Shown: positions 28,935 through 36,975 of the stretch, one piece after another
Position numbering within the stretch: the stretch's first letter is position 1
How the letters are laid out: every line of letters begins with the position of its first letter
Source: Staphylococcus equorum
Lineage (GTDB): Bacteria; Bacillota; Bacilli; Staphylococcales; Staphylococcaceae
Assembly: GCF_029531845.1 (NCBI RefSeq)
Contig: NZ_JAMBPV010000003.1
Location: 186,001-250,000 of the forward strand
Length of the DNA: 64,000 nucleotides
Direction: 5' to 3'
Made by a program: the position numbers and the translations under genes
The notes under the pieces: generated by a model
The model's input: only the letters and a program-made list of their open reading frames with translations
What the model was told of the DNA's origin: nothing
Database searches by the model: none

Positions 28935-29402
28935 CTACTTTAAAAACTTACGCTGATAATAACGTTCTAATTTAGGCCGATTATATCTCTGAACAATTAC
29001 GAATGGGACATTAACTAAGATAGCATATAAGATGTTTATATTTTTTATTTTTCTTTCTTGATTCAAAAATATCAAACAAGGGGTAACAGATAATATATGA
29101 ATGAGTTCAGCCTTTTTTGTTTCTATGATAAATTCTTCAATATATGTTTTTGAATAGATTTTTTCTAATCTTACTTTGCTTTTAATTTTAGAATTTAATT
29201 TATTTCCATCAGGAAGATGATCTTTCCAAGATTTTACCCTAAACCATTTTTCCCAAAATCTGCCTTCATGCTCCCAATTAAAGGTTTTGAAATACCTAGT
29301 ATTTTTTTCGAAAAATTTGTTAGATAATATAGTGCCTATCATTGAGATACTCATATGCATTAAAAACCAATATAGTGTACAAATAAAAGCTTCTTTTTTC
29401 AT
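28935..29402 (-). CDS. crtO: Glycosyl-4,4'-diaponeurosporenoate acyltransferase
   Basis: 155 residues, close to the usual ~165. Two hydrophobic regions (about 5-25 and 105-135) flank WEHEGRFWEKWFRVKSWKDHLPDG, which is characteristic of CrtO. It acylates the glucose of the carotenoid to give staphyloxanthin. First crt gene, 16 bp after the TspO gene, so the crt genes seem to sit on a longer transcript with the SDR and TspO genes. Confidence 0.88.
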   Translation of the reverse strand: MKKEAFICTLYWFLMHMSISMIGTILSNKFFEKNTRYFKTFNWEHEGRFWEKWFRVKSWKDHLPDGNKLNSKIKSKVRLEKIYSKTYIEEFIIETKKAELIHILSVTPCLIFLNQERKIKNINILYAILVNVPFVIVQRYNRPKLERYYQRKFLK

Positions 29403-29418
29403 AAATTATAGCCCCATT

Positions 29419-29904
29419 TTAATGATAATCAGGATTATCTTTATTTAATATCCAATTACCCGTTGTAAGGTAACTTGCAAAAGTAGACCACATAATATAA
29501 GGAATCATAATTAAACCACTAAATTTATTCGTTTTATAAAAATTAATGCTCATTACAATAACTGCTAATAAAAGCACATAACTTTCTATCAATGCTGAGC
29601 CTCTTAATTTGTATTTGAAATATAAAAGAGACCATAAATAATTCAGTCCTAATTGAGTATAATGGGAGTTTGTAACACTTTTAGTATTTTTTATATTTTT
29701 AGTGTTTTTAGCTATCGTATATGCAATACCCATACTTGTATAGAGTATGGGCCAAACTATTGGAAATACATAGCCAGGTGGTGAAAATGGTGGCTTCACG
29801 TTTTTTCTATAGTCTTTACGCGCATTTTTTACTGCAAATTTTCCAATTAAATTTCCGCCTATAAATGGAACGGTTATTCTAGCTATATTTTTAATTAAAG
29901 ACAT
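29419..29904 (-). CDS. tspO: TspO/MBR family protein
   Basis: 161 residues, five TM helices. The signature NVKPPFSPPGYVFPIVWPILYTSMGIAY is the classic TspO loop and TM2. Bacterial TspO proteins bind or degrade porphyrins and affect oxidative-stress and carotenoid expression. The start MSLIKN at 29904 has AAGGAG in front; an upstream in-frame ATG overlaps the SDR stop and has no ribosome site. It lies between an SDR and crtO in one apparent operon. Confidence 0.87.
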   Translation of the reverse strand: MSLIKNIARITVPFIGGNLIGKFAVKNARKDYRKNVKPPFSPPGYVFPIVWPILYTSMGIAYTIAKNTKNIKNTKSVTNSHYTQLGLNYLWSLLYFKYKLRGSALIESYVLLLAVIVMSINFYKTNKFSGLIMIPYIMWSTFASYLTTGNWILNKDNPDYH

Positions 29905-29917
29905 CGATTCAGACTCC

Positions 29918-31426
29918 TTACAATTCAGCATTAGACATTTTATTTCTTCTTGCTAAATATTTTTTGTATTTCTTAAAAAGAGTAATACTTACTGATGCAA
30001 TTACAATTGGTTTAACTATTTTACACATCTTATCAGTTCTATTTGTCCCATTGTTTGCTAAATAACTCATTTTATTAGCAAACAGATTCATTACACTTTT
30101 GTGTAGTTTAGCCTGAGTCAATTTATATACCAACCATGGCAACGTAGGTTGATACTCTTGTAAAGCAACTAGCCCTTTATCTGTATCTAAAATACGTCGA
30201 AACTCTAGGCTTGCATTACCACCACTGTTTGAATATGAAAAATCACCACCAATAATACGATATAAAATACGATTATCATCAGAGGCATCATGATCTTTTT
30301 CTAATAGAAATAACATTTTGTTCAAGAAAGGTATTTTAATTCCAAAATAATTATCATTAATTTCGCCTTCAATAACATTAAAAGTAAAACGTTTTAAGAA
30401 ATTCGCATACACACTTTCAATATCACTTATTGTATACTCACGAGGAATATCTATACGTGTAATTGCTCTAACATCCTTGATTTTTAATGGCTGCTTTTTC
30501 GACTTTCCTTTTTTGGATGTAGTATTTTTTTCTTCTTCTAGTGCTTTTTCAACACTCTCTTCATAATTAACTTTTCCAATAGAAATATCTTCCACAGTTT
30601 TTGTTTTATTCCTATTCATATCATGAACCAAACTATCCATTAAAGGGTAGAGCATTTCTTTGGGCGTTCCAGAAATCAGCTTCACCCAATATTTACTTAA
30701 CCATATTGGGATAATTGGTAAATCTACCATAGGTAAAGGTTTTTCTAGTACATTTGAAGTACGTCTAAACAAATCCTTATAAGTCATATGTTCAGGGCCA
30801 CCAATATCTATTGATTCATTATATTCAGGAGATCTTTTGACCATAGCAACTAAACCATCAATGATATCTTCAATTGCCACAGGTAAAGTCGTATTGTAAG
30901 CCCAACTAGGTAAAACAAGCATAGGCAAACGTTCAACAAGTTTTTTTAGTATTGGATATGAACTTCCTTTTGAACCTATAATTAATCCAGCTCTCAAAGT
31001 ACTGACAGGAACATCATATGAGCCTAAAATCTTTTCACATTCTAATCTACTTCTTAAATGAGGAGACAATGTATTGGTTTTTGGAATCAATCCGCTCATG
31101 AAAATAATATGCTTAACACCATTTGCTTTAGCAGCTCTAGCAAAGTTATCTGCAAGTAAAGCATCCATATCTTCAAAATTTGCTTGTGTAAGTTTTGCTG
31201 ATGGCATCATAGAGTGTACTAAATATATTGCAGTATCAACGCCCTCCATTACATTACTAATCTCATTTAAAGCAAATAAATCTGCAGATTTCCAAGTTAC
31301 ATTGTTCTCATTTTTTTTATTATCTATATTTCTAGAAATAGCTACTATTTCATAATCTTGTTTTAAACTCTCTTTAAGATGTCCACCAATATAGCCAGAA
31401 GCGCCTGTTAGTAAAATTTCAGTCAT
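29918..31426 (-). CDS. NAD(P)-binding SDR with C-terminal DUF2867-like domain
   Basis: 502 residues. N-terminal atypical/extended SDR: LLTGASGYIGGHLKESL, with SAD as the second loop and HIIFMSGL. The C-terminal ~150 residues (YANFLKRFTFNVIEGEINDN to LPWLVYKLTQAKLHKSVM) resemble the DUF2867 part of YbjT-like proteins. A lysine-rich linker (KKGKSKKQP) joins the halves, and a hydrophobic tail ends in KKYKKYLARR. First gene of the SDR-tspO-crt unit. Substrate unknown. Confidence 0.8.
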   Translation of the reverse strand: MTEILLTGASGYIGGHLKESLKQDYEIVAISRNIDNKKNENNVTWKSADLFALNEISNVMEGVDTAIYLVHSMMPSAKLTQANFEDMDALLADNFARAAKANGVKHIIFMSGLIPKTNTLSPHLRSRLECEKILGSYDVPVSTLRAGLIIGSKGSSYPILKKLVERLPMLVLPSWAYNTTLPVAIEDIIDGLVAMVKRSPEYNESIDIGGPEHMTYKDLFRRTSNVLEKPLPMVDLPIIPIWLSKYWVKLISGTPKEMLYPLMDSLVHDMNRNKTKTVEDISIGKVNYEESVEKALEEEKNTTSKKGKSKKQPLKIKDVRAITRIDIPREYTISDIESVYANFLKRFTFNVIEGEINDNYFGIKIPFLNKMLFLLEKDHDASDDNRILYRIIGGDFSYSNSGGNASLEFRRILDTDKGLVALQEYQPTLPWLVYKLTQAKLHKSVMNLFANKMSYLANNGTNRTDKMCKIVKPIVIASVSITLFKKYKKYLARRNKMSNAEL

Positions 31427-31475
31427 ATTTTCATTCTCCTATCATATAAAGTTTAAAATGAATTATATTTTAATA

Positions 31476-31506
31476 AAAAAAGCGAGTAGGAATTCCCACC
31501 TCGCTT
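31476..31506 (-). terminator. Intrinsic terminator or attenuator in the SDR-tspO-crt leader
   Basis: On the minus strand AAGCGAGGTGGGAATTCC folds with TACTCGCTT and is followed by a run of seven T. It lies about 50 nt upstream of the first gene of the pigment operon and on the same strand. It may be a leader attenuator or the terminator of a lost upstream gene. Confidence 0.5.
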
Positions 31507-31603
31507 AAATAAAACTTACGTTATATAACATGTAGTTTTAAAAAATATAATTTAATGAGAAGAGTTCTATGTCTCTTATAGAAAATATTCCCCATAATTT
31601 CAG

Positions 31604-31632
31604 AAAAAAACATATATTTAATATATGTTTTT
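31604..31632. repeat. AT-rich palindrome in the divergent region
   Basis: AAAAAACATATAT and ATATATGTTTTTT flank TTA. Located between the divergent SDR-crt operon and the ABC exporter. It could be an operator or a terminator relic. Nothing else is visible in 31427-31776 except the leader hairpin and the exporter promoter region. Confidence 0.4.
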
Positions 31633-31776
31633 TAAATCAGATGAATCTAAATTGATTTTAAAATTAAAAATAAACTTTCAATCTCTTTGATTCGTGCACA
31701 ATTAGATGTACAATAATACTATTAATAAAAAATCATTTACGGATACATATACTTATCAGTTTTTAAGGAGGCATAC

Positions 31777-32826
31777 ATGTTTTTAGCTTGGAATGAAATC
31801 AAAAGAAATAAATTAAAATTCAGCTTAATTATCGGTGTACTTATTATGATTAGTTATTTGCTTTTTCTACTTTCTGGTTTGGCAAATGGTCTTATAAATA
31901 TGAATAAAGAAGGCATAGACAAATGGGAAGCAGATGCAATTATTCTTAACAAAGATGCCAATCAAACGGTAGAACAATCTAGCTTTGATAAAAATAAGTT
32001 ATCTGATAAATATAAAGAACAAACCACGCTTAAACAAACAGGTGTGATTGCTTCTAATAGTAAGAAAGAAGAAAATGCCCTATTATTTGGTGTTACAGCT
32101 AATTCATTTTTAGTACCTAATATTATTGAAGGAAGTAATATTAAAAACAACAACGAAGTAGTGGCAGATGCTACATTAAAAGAAAAAGGCTTTCATATTG
32201 GTGATAATTTGACTTTATCTCAATCAGATGAAAAGTTAAAAATTGTTGGTTTTAGCGAAAGTGCTAAATATAATGCATCACCTGTATTATTTTCTAATAA
32301 TAAAACAATAGAAAAAATCAATCCAATGCTTACTAATGATAAGACAAATGCTATAGTCGTGAAAGATAGTAGATGGGCAAATAAAAATATTGATAACGAT
32401 TTAGAGGCAATAGAAATTGATAAATTTGTGGAAAACTTACCAGGTTATCAAGCTCAAAATCTAACGTTAAACTTTATGATTACATTCTTATTTGTTATAT
32501 CTGCTACTGTAATTGGTATATTTTTATATGTAATAACACTCCAAAAAACAAATTTATTTGGAGTGCTTAAGGCACAAGGCTTTACCAATAGCTATTTAGC
32601 AAAAGTAGTATTATCACAAACATTCATCCTATCTTTTATCGGAACATTAATTGGTTTAGGTTTAACTCTACTAACAAGTATCTTTTTACCAAATGCTGTA
32701 CCAATAATGTTCAATTTCCTTACACTGATTATATTTGGAATTGTGCTTATTTTAATTTCACTCGCAGGTAGCTTGTTCTCTGTATTAACGATTAGAAAGA
32801 TTGATCCATTAAAAGCCATAGGATAG
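31777..32826 (+). CDS. FtsX/MacB-type ABC transporter permease
   Basis: 349 residues: a TM helix at about 15-38, a large extracellular domain (about 40-225), then three TM helices ending in the family-typical ...TIRKIDPLKAIG. This four-TM FtsX topology is that of tripartite-like exporters and peptide-sensing systems, including the haem exporter HrtB, though its N-terminus does not look like HrtB. AAGGAGG precedes the start. Co-transcribed with the ATPase 15 bp downstream. Substrate unknown. Confidence 0.85.
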   Translation: MFLAWNEIKRNKLKFSLIIGVLIMISYLLFLLSGLANGLINMNKEGIDKWEADAIILNKDANQTVEQSSFDKNKLSDKYKEQTTLKQTGVIASNSKKEENALLFGVTANSFLVPNIIEGSNIKNNNEVVADATLKEKGFHIGDNLTLSQSDEKLKIVGFSESAKYNASPVLFSNNKTIEKINPMLTNDKTNAIVVKDSRWANKNIDNDLEAIEIDKFVENLPGYQAQNLTLNFMITFLFVISATVIGIFLYVITLQKTNLFGVLKAQGFTNSYLAKVVLSQTFILSFIGTLIGLGLTLLTSIFLPNAVPIMFNFLTLIIFGIVLILISLAGSLFSVLTIRKIDPLKAIG

Positions 32827-32841
32827 ATTGGAGTATAATAA

Positions 32842-33504
32842 ATGCTAGAATTTAAAGATGTAACAAAATTTTTCGAAGATGGCGACCAAACTATTGAAGC
32901 TGTAAAATCAACAAATTTAAAATTTTATAAAAATGAACTTATTGCTATAGTTGGACCTTCAGGATCTGGTAAAAGTACTTTTTTAACTATAGCTGGGGCA
33001 TTACAAACACCTAGTTCAGGAGAAGTGGTTATTAACAACAAACCTGTATCTAAAATGAATCAAAAACAATTAGCACATACTAGAATGGAAGAAATTGGTT
33101 TTATTTTACAAGCAACAAATTTAGTACCTTTTTTAAGCGTTAAACAGCAGTTTAAACTGTTAAAGAAACAAAAAAAAGATGTTTTAGCTGATGAAGATTA
33201 CAAAAATATGATGGACCAATTGGGATTAAATGACTTAGGACGTAAATTACCAAGTGAAATATCTGGGGGACAAAAACAAAGAGTTGCTATCGCAAAGGCT
33301 CTCTACACCAATCCTTCTATAATATTAGCTGATGAGCCTACGGCTTCACTCGATACTGATAATGCTATGGAAGTCATGAAAATGTTACAAGAACAAACTA
33401 AAACTAGAAATAAAACTTGTATTATAGTCACTCATGATGAAAGACTAACGGCTTATTGTGATAAAATTTACCATATGAATGATGGAATACTCAATTTGAA
33501 ATAA
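32842..33504 (+). CDS. ABC transporter ATP-binding protein, LolD/MacB type
   Basis: 220-residue nucleotide-binding domain with Walker A GPSGSGKST, Q-loop FILQATNLVPF, signature SEISGGQKQRVAIAKAL, Walker B IILADEPTASLD and H-loop VTHDERL. It pairs with the preceding FtsX-type permease. The family exports antimicrobial peptides, haem or lipids. No two-component system sits beside it, unlike hrtAB or bacitracin-type loci. Confidence 0.88.
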   Translation: MLEFKDVTKFFEDGDQTIEAVKSTNLKFYKNELIAIVGPSGSGKSTFLTIAGALQTPSSGEVVINNKPVSKMNQKQLAHTRMEEIGFILQATNLVPFLSVKQQFKLLKKQKKDVLADEDYKNMMDQLGLNDLGRKLPSEISGGQKQRVAIAKALYTNPSIILADEPTASLDTDNAMEVMKMLQEQTKTRNKTCIIVTHDERLTAYCDKIYHMNDGILNLK

Positions 33505-33527
33505 TTTTAAACTATAATAAAAATAGA

Positions 33528-33637
33528 TAGTTAACAGAACGAATGATTATCAGAAGATATATCAAAAAAGACTCCTTATTAATAAGGAGTCTTTTAATCG
33601 TTTCATAATCAAATTTTGTCTTAATAACTATCGTTTT
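33528..33637. repeat. Interspersed hairpin repeat, copy G (full length)
   Basis: AACGAATGATTATCAGAAG at the left, stem AAGACTCCTTATT/AATAAGGAGTCTT, then TTAATCGTTTCATAATCAAA and CTTAATAACTATCGTTTTT at the right. The outer ends (AACGAATGATTATCAGA and, inverted, AACGATAGTTATTAAGA) are imperfect terminal inverted repeats. Confidence 0.75.
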
Positions 33638-33737
33638 TAATTGTTGATTATATAATAATTTATATTGTTAAACTGCATGATTTGGCATTGGTTTATTTCA
33701 CATATTCCCAAACGAGTTTTTGATTCCGATTACACGA

Positions 33738-34742
33738 TTATCCCGAAAAATCATACTTTTGAGAAAATTCTCTAAATGTAATAAATCGCTTACGTCTTTC
33801 ATCGTATAATTTGTATTTTAGCGATGCTAAACTCTCTTTAAATGTTATTGAGGTCGCATGGTGTAAAGGAGTAACATTATTATGTGTTGTTTCTAGAGAA
33901 TAATTTGGAATTCCTGGGTTTAAATGGTGTACATGGTGATAGCCAATGTTGCCTGTAACCCATTGCAAGATTTTAGGTAACTTATAAAATGAGCTACCAT
34001 CGATAGACGCTTTGACAAACTCCCATTCTGAGGGTTCCTCGAAATAAGAATCTTCAAACGTGTGCTGGATATAAAATAGCCATATACCTGCCATACCTGA
34101 AATGAAAACCATAGGTACAATCACCGCAAAATATGCAGCAGGGCCCAAGAGATAGATTAATGAGCCATGTAATACGACTAATAGTATATTATGCATCCAA
34201 GTGTTAAGACGTTCTTTCTGTTTAGCCTTTTTTGAGTTAAAACGATTTGAAATGAAGACTAAGAAAAAAGGTCCTAAGACGAACATAACAAAAGGATTTC
34301 GGTAAGCACGATATGCTAAACGGTCTATACGTGAAGACTCTCGATATTCTTCAACTGTCATCACCCAAATATCTCCGATGCCACGTTTTTCTAAATTGCC
34401 GCTCCCAGCGTGATGTGCCATATGTTCACGGCGCCACTTTGTATACGGGAAAGTTGTCATTAGCCCTGTAATATTACCAAGTAAATCGTTATTTTTTTTC
34501 TTTTTCAAATAAGACCCATGACAACAATCATGAAATATGATAAATGTCCGAACCAGAAAGCAAGAAGCAACGACGCTACATAATATTGCTAAGGACCAAT
34601 GAACATAAAATAAAAACGCGGCCATAGTAAGAAGAACAAATAACGGAGGCAAAGTGCCTATAATTTGAATTATACTCTTTTTAGAATTTGATCCTGCAAA
34701 AGGTTTTACTGTTTTTAATAAATTCTTTTTTTCTTTTTCCAT
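33738..34742 (-). CDS. Membrane fatty acid desaturase (copy 1)
   Basis: 334 residues, di-iron acyl-lipid desaturase with the three histidine boxes HDCCH, HMAHH and HHVHH, and about four TM helices. It would introduce a double bond into membrane fatty acyl chains using O2 and ferredoxin/flavodoxin. A paralog of nearly the same sequence lies at 50107-51114 on the other strand. No DesKR-type regulator is adjacent. Confidence 0.88.
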   Translation of the reverse strand: MEKEKKNLLKTVKPFAGSNSKKSIIQIIGTLPPLFVLLTMAAFLFYVHWSLAILCSVVASCFLVRTFIIFHDCCHGSYLKKKKNNDLLGNITGLMTTFPYTKWRREHMAHHAGSGNLEKRGIGDIWVMTVEEYRESSRIDRLAYRAYRNPFVMFVLGPFFLVFISNRFNSKKAKQKERLNTWMHNILLVVLHGSLIYLLGPAAYFAVIVPMVFISGMAGIWLFYIQHTFEDSYFEEPSEWEFVKASIDGSSFYKLPKILQWVTGNIGYHHVHHLNPGIPNYSLETTHNNVTPLHHATSITFKESLASLKYKLYDERRKRFITFREFSQKYDFSG

Positions 34743-34984
34743 AAATTCCTTTCCCTTCTCTTATTTACTTGCGATAAGTACAACGAGATTAAACTACTGT
34801 ATGATTTATTTTTAAAGTTGTGAATGATTTGTTAGCAATACATTTTTCAACTTTTTTATTTACCCTTGTTATATTTATATTTCTAGAAAAAATTATTAAG
34901 TGCTAATATAGAAAAGATTCACCCCTTAAACTTCATTTAACAATTTTAATCAATTTTCCCTTTAAGAGTAGTAAACAAACAAAA

Positions 34985-35045
34985 TATATTAAAAGAGACT
35001 TCCTATTCGACAAGAAGTTTCTTAATCATTTCGGCAATAGCTTCT
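34985..35045. repeat. Interspersed hairpin repeat, copy H (degenerate)
   Basis: ATTAAAAGAGACTTCCTATT...AAGAAGTTTCTTAATCATTTC keeps the stem-plus-CATTTC layout but is diverged. The remainder of 34743-35144 holds the desaturase promoter region and a hairpin at 35097-35130. Confidence 0.45.
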
Positions 35046-35096
35046 TTTATTATTACAATTGTTTTGGTACGTAAAATTTTGTGTTATGACTACAAA

Positions 35097-35130
35097 CAAA
35101 CTAATTCTATTTTTCAAAAGAATTAGTTTG
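35097..35130. terminator. 12-bp inverted repeat downstream of the small membrane protein gene
   Basis: CAAACTAATTCT and AGAATTAGTTTG are perfect arms around ATTTTTCAAA. Probably ends transcription of the gene at 35145-35369. Confidence 0.55.
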
Positions 35131-35144
35131 TTTATAACCATTGT

Positions 35145-35369
35145 TTATCTTAAAGTGCTATTTTTATTTGCCTGTATAATAACGTATAAAATGATTGTTA
35201 ATGTAAATAGCAGTATATTTGTAAAAATAATGATTTTACTATTATAACTTTTACCCTCTTGTCCATTATATCCTTCTAATTCTTTAATTCTTTGCTGATG
35301 TATTTCAACTTCTTCTCTTGACCCTAGCTCGTCATCTAAAATACAGGGTTGTTGATCTTTTGTTTTCAC
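35145..35369 (-). CDS. Small single-TM protein of unknown function
   Basis: 74 residues: a charged N-terminal half (DDELGSREEVEIHQQRIKEL) and one TM helix (about 47-67). The start is GTG, with AAGGAG 8-9 nt upstream, which supports it as a real gene. I do not recognise the family. The acidic/coiled N-terminal part would lie in the cytoplasm. Confidence 0.55.
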   Translation of the reverse strand: MKTKDQQPCILDDELGSREEVEIHQQRIKELEGYNGQEGKSYNSKIIIFTNILLFTLTIILYVIIQANKNSTLR

Positions 35370-35395
35370 AAATTTTTGCTCCTTATTATTAGAAT

Positions 35396-35431
35396 AGTAA
35401 AGACACCTAAAGATTTAGGTGTCTCAGTTTT
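35396..35431 (-). terminator. Hairpin between two small genes
   Basis: GACACCTAAA GAT TTAGGTGTC followed by a T-tract on the plus strand; on the minus strand it follows the broken gene at 35449-35758. Confidence 0.6.
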
Positions 35432-35448
35432 TTTAAATTTAATTTTTA

Positions 35449-35758
35449 TTACATTCGGCTAAGCAGTTCTTTTTTTATAATAATCAAAGCATGATTATCT
35501 TTTGAGTTGGTGTTTTCTTGAGCGTTTAGTATTAATAGATCAATTAAATCATCATTATCTTTTTGACTTATTTCATCTTTGAATTGGTCAATATTTTCTA
35601 TTAAAATTTTTTGATCGGGTTTGATCGGGTTGTTGCTTGTCTATAGTGTAATACTGGTCAGCGCCCCAACCGCCTTCTGCAATCATTTTAGATATTTCAT
35701 TAGATCGTGTTTCATTTGTTTTGCTTATTTCTATTTCCTTTTTATCAAAGTTAACCAT
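35449..35758 (-). pseudogene. Small gene frameshifted by a 10-bp tandem duplication
   Basis: It starts MVNFDKKEIEISKTNETRSN and then EISKMIAEGGWGADQYYTID, with GGGGGA six nt before the ATG. TTGATCGGGT is repeated exactly at 35611-35620 and 35621-35630. As written the frame ends at 35588. Removing one copy restores KQQPDQKILIENIDQFKDEI and continues to IIIKKELLSRM, stop at 35449-35451, about 100 residues. The (M)xEGGxGADxYY motif recurs in small staphylococcal proteins I cannot name functionally. Could be a phase-variable or recently broken gene, or an assembly artefact. Confidence 0.75.
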
Positions 35759-35878
35759 TAGTATCCCCCATGCTCCCCTTATAAACAATTGTAATAATAC
35801 ATTGCAGAAATAACAATAACTCTGCTCACTAATAATCTGCTGAGGGGTTTAATAAATGACCTGTTCGGTATCGTTTAC

Positions 35879-35935
35879 ATAACAAATGATTATCAGAAGC
35901 CATAATTAAAAAGGACTGCTTTTCAATAAATATCC
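35879..35935. repeat. Interspersed hairpin repeat, copy I (left half)
   Basis: AACAAATGATTATCAGAAGC then ATTAAAAAGGACTGCTTTTC; the right half is missing. Confidence 0.45.
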
Positions 35936-35991
35936 TATGTAGTATATTAATACGAATGGAATCATCATTGAAGTAGGTAATAAATAATGAC

Positions 35992-36013
35992 ATAGTATTA
36001 AAAATAGTACTAT
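35992..36013. promoter_or_regulatory. Candidate operator upstream of HxlR-family gene
   Basis: ATAGTA (35992-35997) and TACTAT (36008-36013) are inverted arms around a ten-base AT spacer, about 20 nt before the start codon. Autoregulation is inferred. Confidence 0.35.
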
Positions 36014-36033
36014 TGTGATATAGAGGGGTTTAG

Positions 36034-36387
36034 ATGGTTAAAATATGTAATTATGACTTTGACGAAAACGTTATAGAAGAGCATCGAGACGTATATGGTA
36101 TCGCTTATACCCAGAATATTTTATCAGGTCGTTATAAAAATTTAATTTTATGGTATCTAAAAGAAAGTGATTATAGGTTTGGAGAGATAAAGAAATTTTT
36201 AACAAGCATTTCTCAAGGTTCATTAACGAAACAACTTAAAGAATTAGAAAATGATGGTCTTATTAATAGAATAGTTTATGCAGAAGTTCCGCCTAAAGTT
36301 GTGTATAGTCTAACAAACAAAGGTCAAGCACTCATGCCAATTATAGATATGATGGAAGCTTATGGAAGAGAATACAGAGACATTTAA
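36034..36387 (+). CDS. HxlR-family winged-helix regulator
   Basis: 117 residues with the HxlR fold: ILSGRYKNLILWYLKESDYRFGEIKKFLTSISQGSLTKQLKELENDGLI, then the wing AEVPPKVVYSLTNKGQALMPI. The single Cys at position 5 (KICNYDF) could be a redox or electrophile sensor, as in other HxlR proteins. It lies 160 bp upstream of the IsdG-like gene on the same strand and may control it. GAGGGG precedes the start. Confidence 0.82.
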   Translation: MVKICNYDFDENVIEEHRDVYGIAYTQNILSGRYKNLILWYLKESDYRFGEIKKFLTSISQGSLTKQLKELENDGLINRIVYAEVPPKVVYSLTNKGQALMPIIDMMEAYGREYRDI

Positions 36388-36550
36388 TCCCGAGCCTTGG
36401 ACATAAATAAAGACTGCCCCCAAATAGCGGGAATAAAGTTAAGACACTTTGGTTGAATTAATCACAGAATATTAATTTAATGCATTTCATATGTTTTAAC
36501 TTTTTATTTTTGCTAAAATTAGTTTATACCGTCAAGGAGGGATGACATAT

Positions 36551-36865
36551 ATGTTCATAGCACAAGCTAATTTTACAGCTAATATAGAAGATAGAGCGAT
36601 TTTGGATAACAAAGTAAGCCATGCTAAAGATGATTTTTCAGGATATGATGGTTTAATAGACGTGGAAATTTGGAAAAACGAAACAAAATCTAAAATTTCA
36701 TACTCTATTGTATCGAAATGGAATGAAAAAAAGGATTTCCAAGCATGGGTGTCACGTCCAGCACATGTTGAAGAACATAAAAATATGCGCAAGGAAGAAA
36801 AAGAAAATTCTAAACCTACAAGTATTGAAAAACAACTAAAACAATTTGAGTTACTAGATATATAA
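36551..36865 (+). CDS. IsdG/antibiotic-biosynthesis-monooxygenase-fold protein
   Basis: 104 residues from the ATG at 36551; an ATG at 36542 lies only one base from AAGGAGGG, so the later start is better spaced. The ferredoxin-like ABM fold is suggested by MFIAQANFT, SYSIVSKWNEKKDFQAWV and RPAHVEEH. Asn7, Trp66 and His76 fall exactly where IsdG/IsdI haem-degrading monooxygenases carry their catalytic triad, so haem breakdown is possible; a quinone-type monooxygenase is the alternative. A decayed paralog lies at 45728-45883. Confidence 0.72.
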   Translation: MFIAQANFTANIEDRAILDNKVSHAKDDFSGYDGLIDVEIWKNETKSKISYSIVSKWNEKKDFQAWVSRPAHVEEHKNMRKEEKENSKPTSIEKQLKQFELLDI

Positions 36866-36870
36866 AATAT

Positions 36871-36970
36871 AATCTGTAATTAACAGAAAAACCACTAAAG
36901 ACACTTCTTTTAAACAGAAGTGTCTTTAGTGGTTCAACAGTAAATTTTTCTCTTAATAACGATTATTTTA
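36871..36970. repeat. Interspersed hairpin repeat, copy J
   Basis: Long stem ACCACTAAAGACACTTCTTT/ACAGAAGTGTCTTTAGTGGT, then TCAACAGTAAATTTTTCTC and TTAATAACGATTATTTT. It separates the IsdG-like gene from the convergent MFS gene and probably terminates both. Confidence 0.7.
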
Positions 36971-36975
36971 TAAAA

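Noticed and set aside
31476..31506. T-box riboswitch
   Set aside because: The AGGTGG...T-run part is suggestive, but there is no room or sequence for the stem I specifier and no T-box consensus, and the downstream genes are not amino-acid related.
31777..33504. HrtAB haem exporter
   Set aside because: The architecture fits, but the permease N-terminus does not resemble HrtB, gene order is permease first, and no hssRS genes are adjacent.
35059..35247. 62-codon plus-strand open frame with hydrophobic translation
   Set aside because: It overlaps the better supported minus-strand gene at 35145-35369 and a terminator hairpin; AT-rich DNA readily gives such frames.
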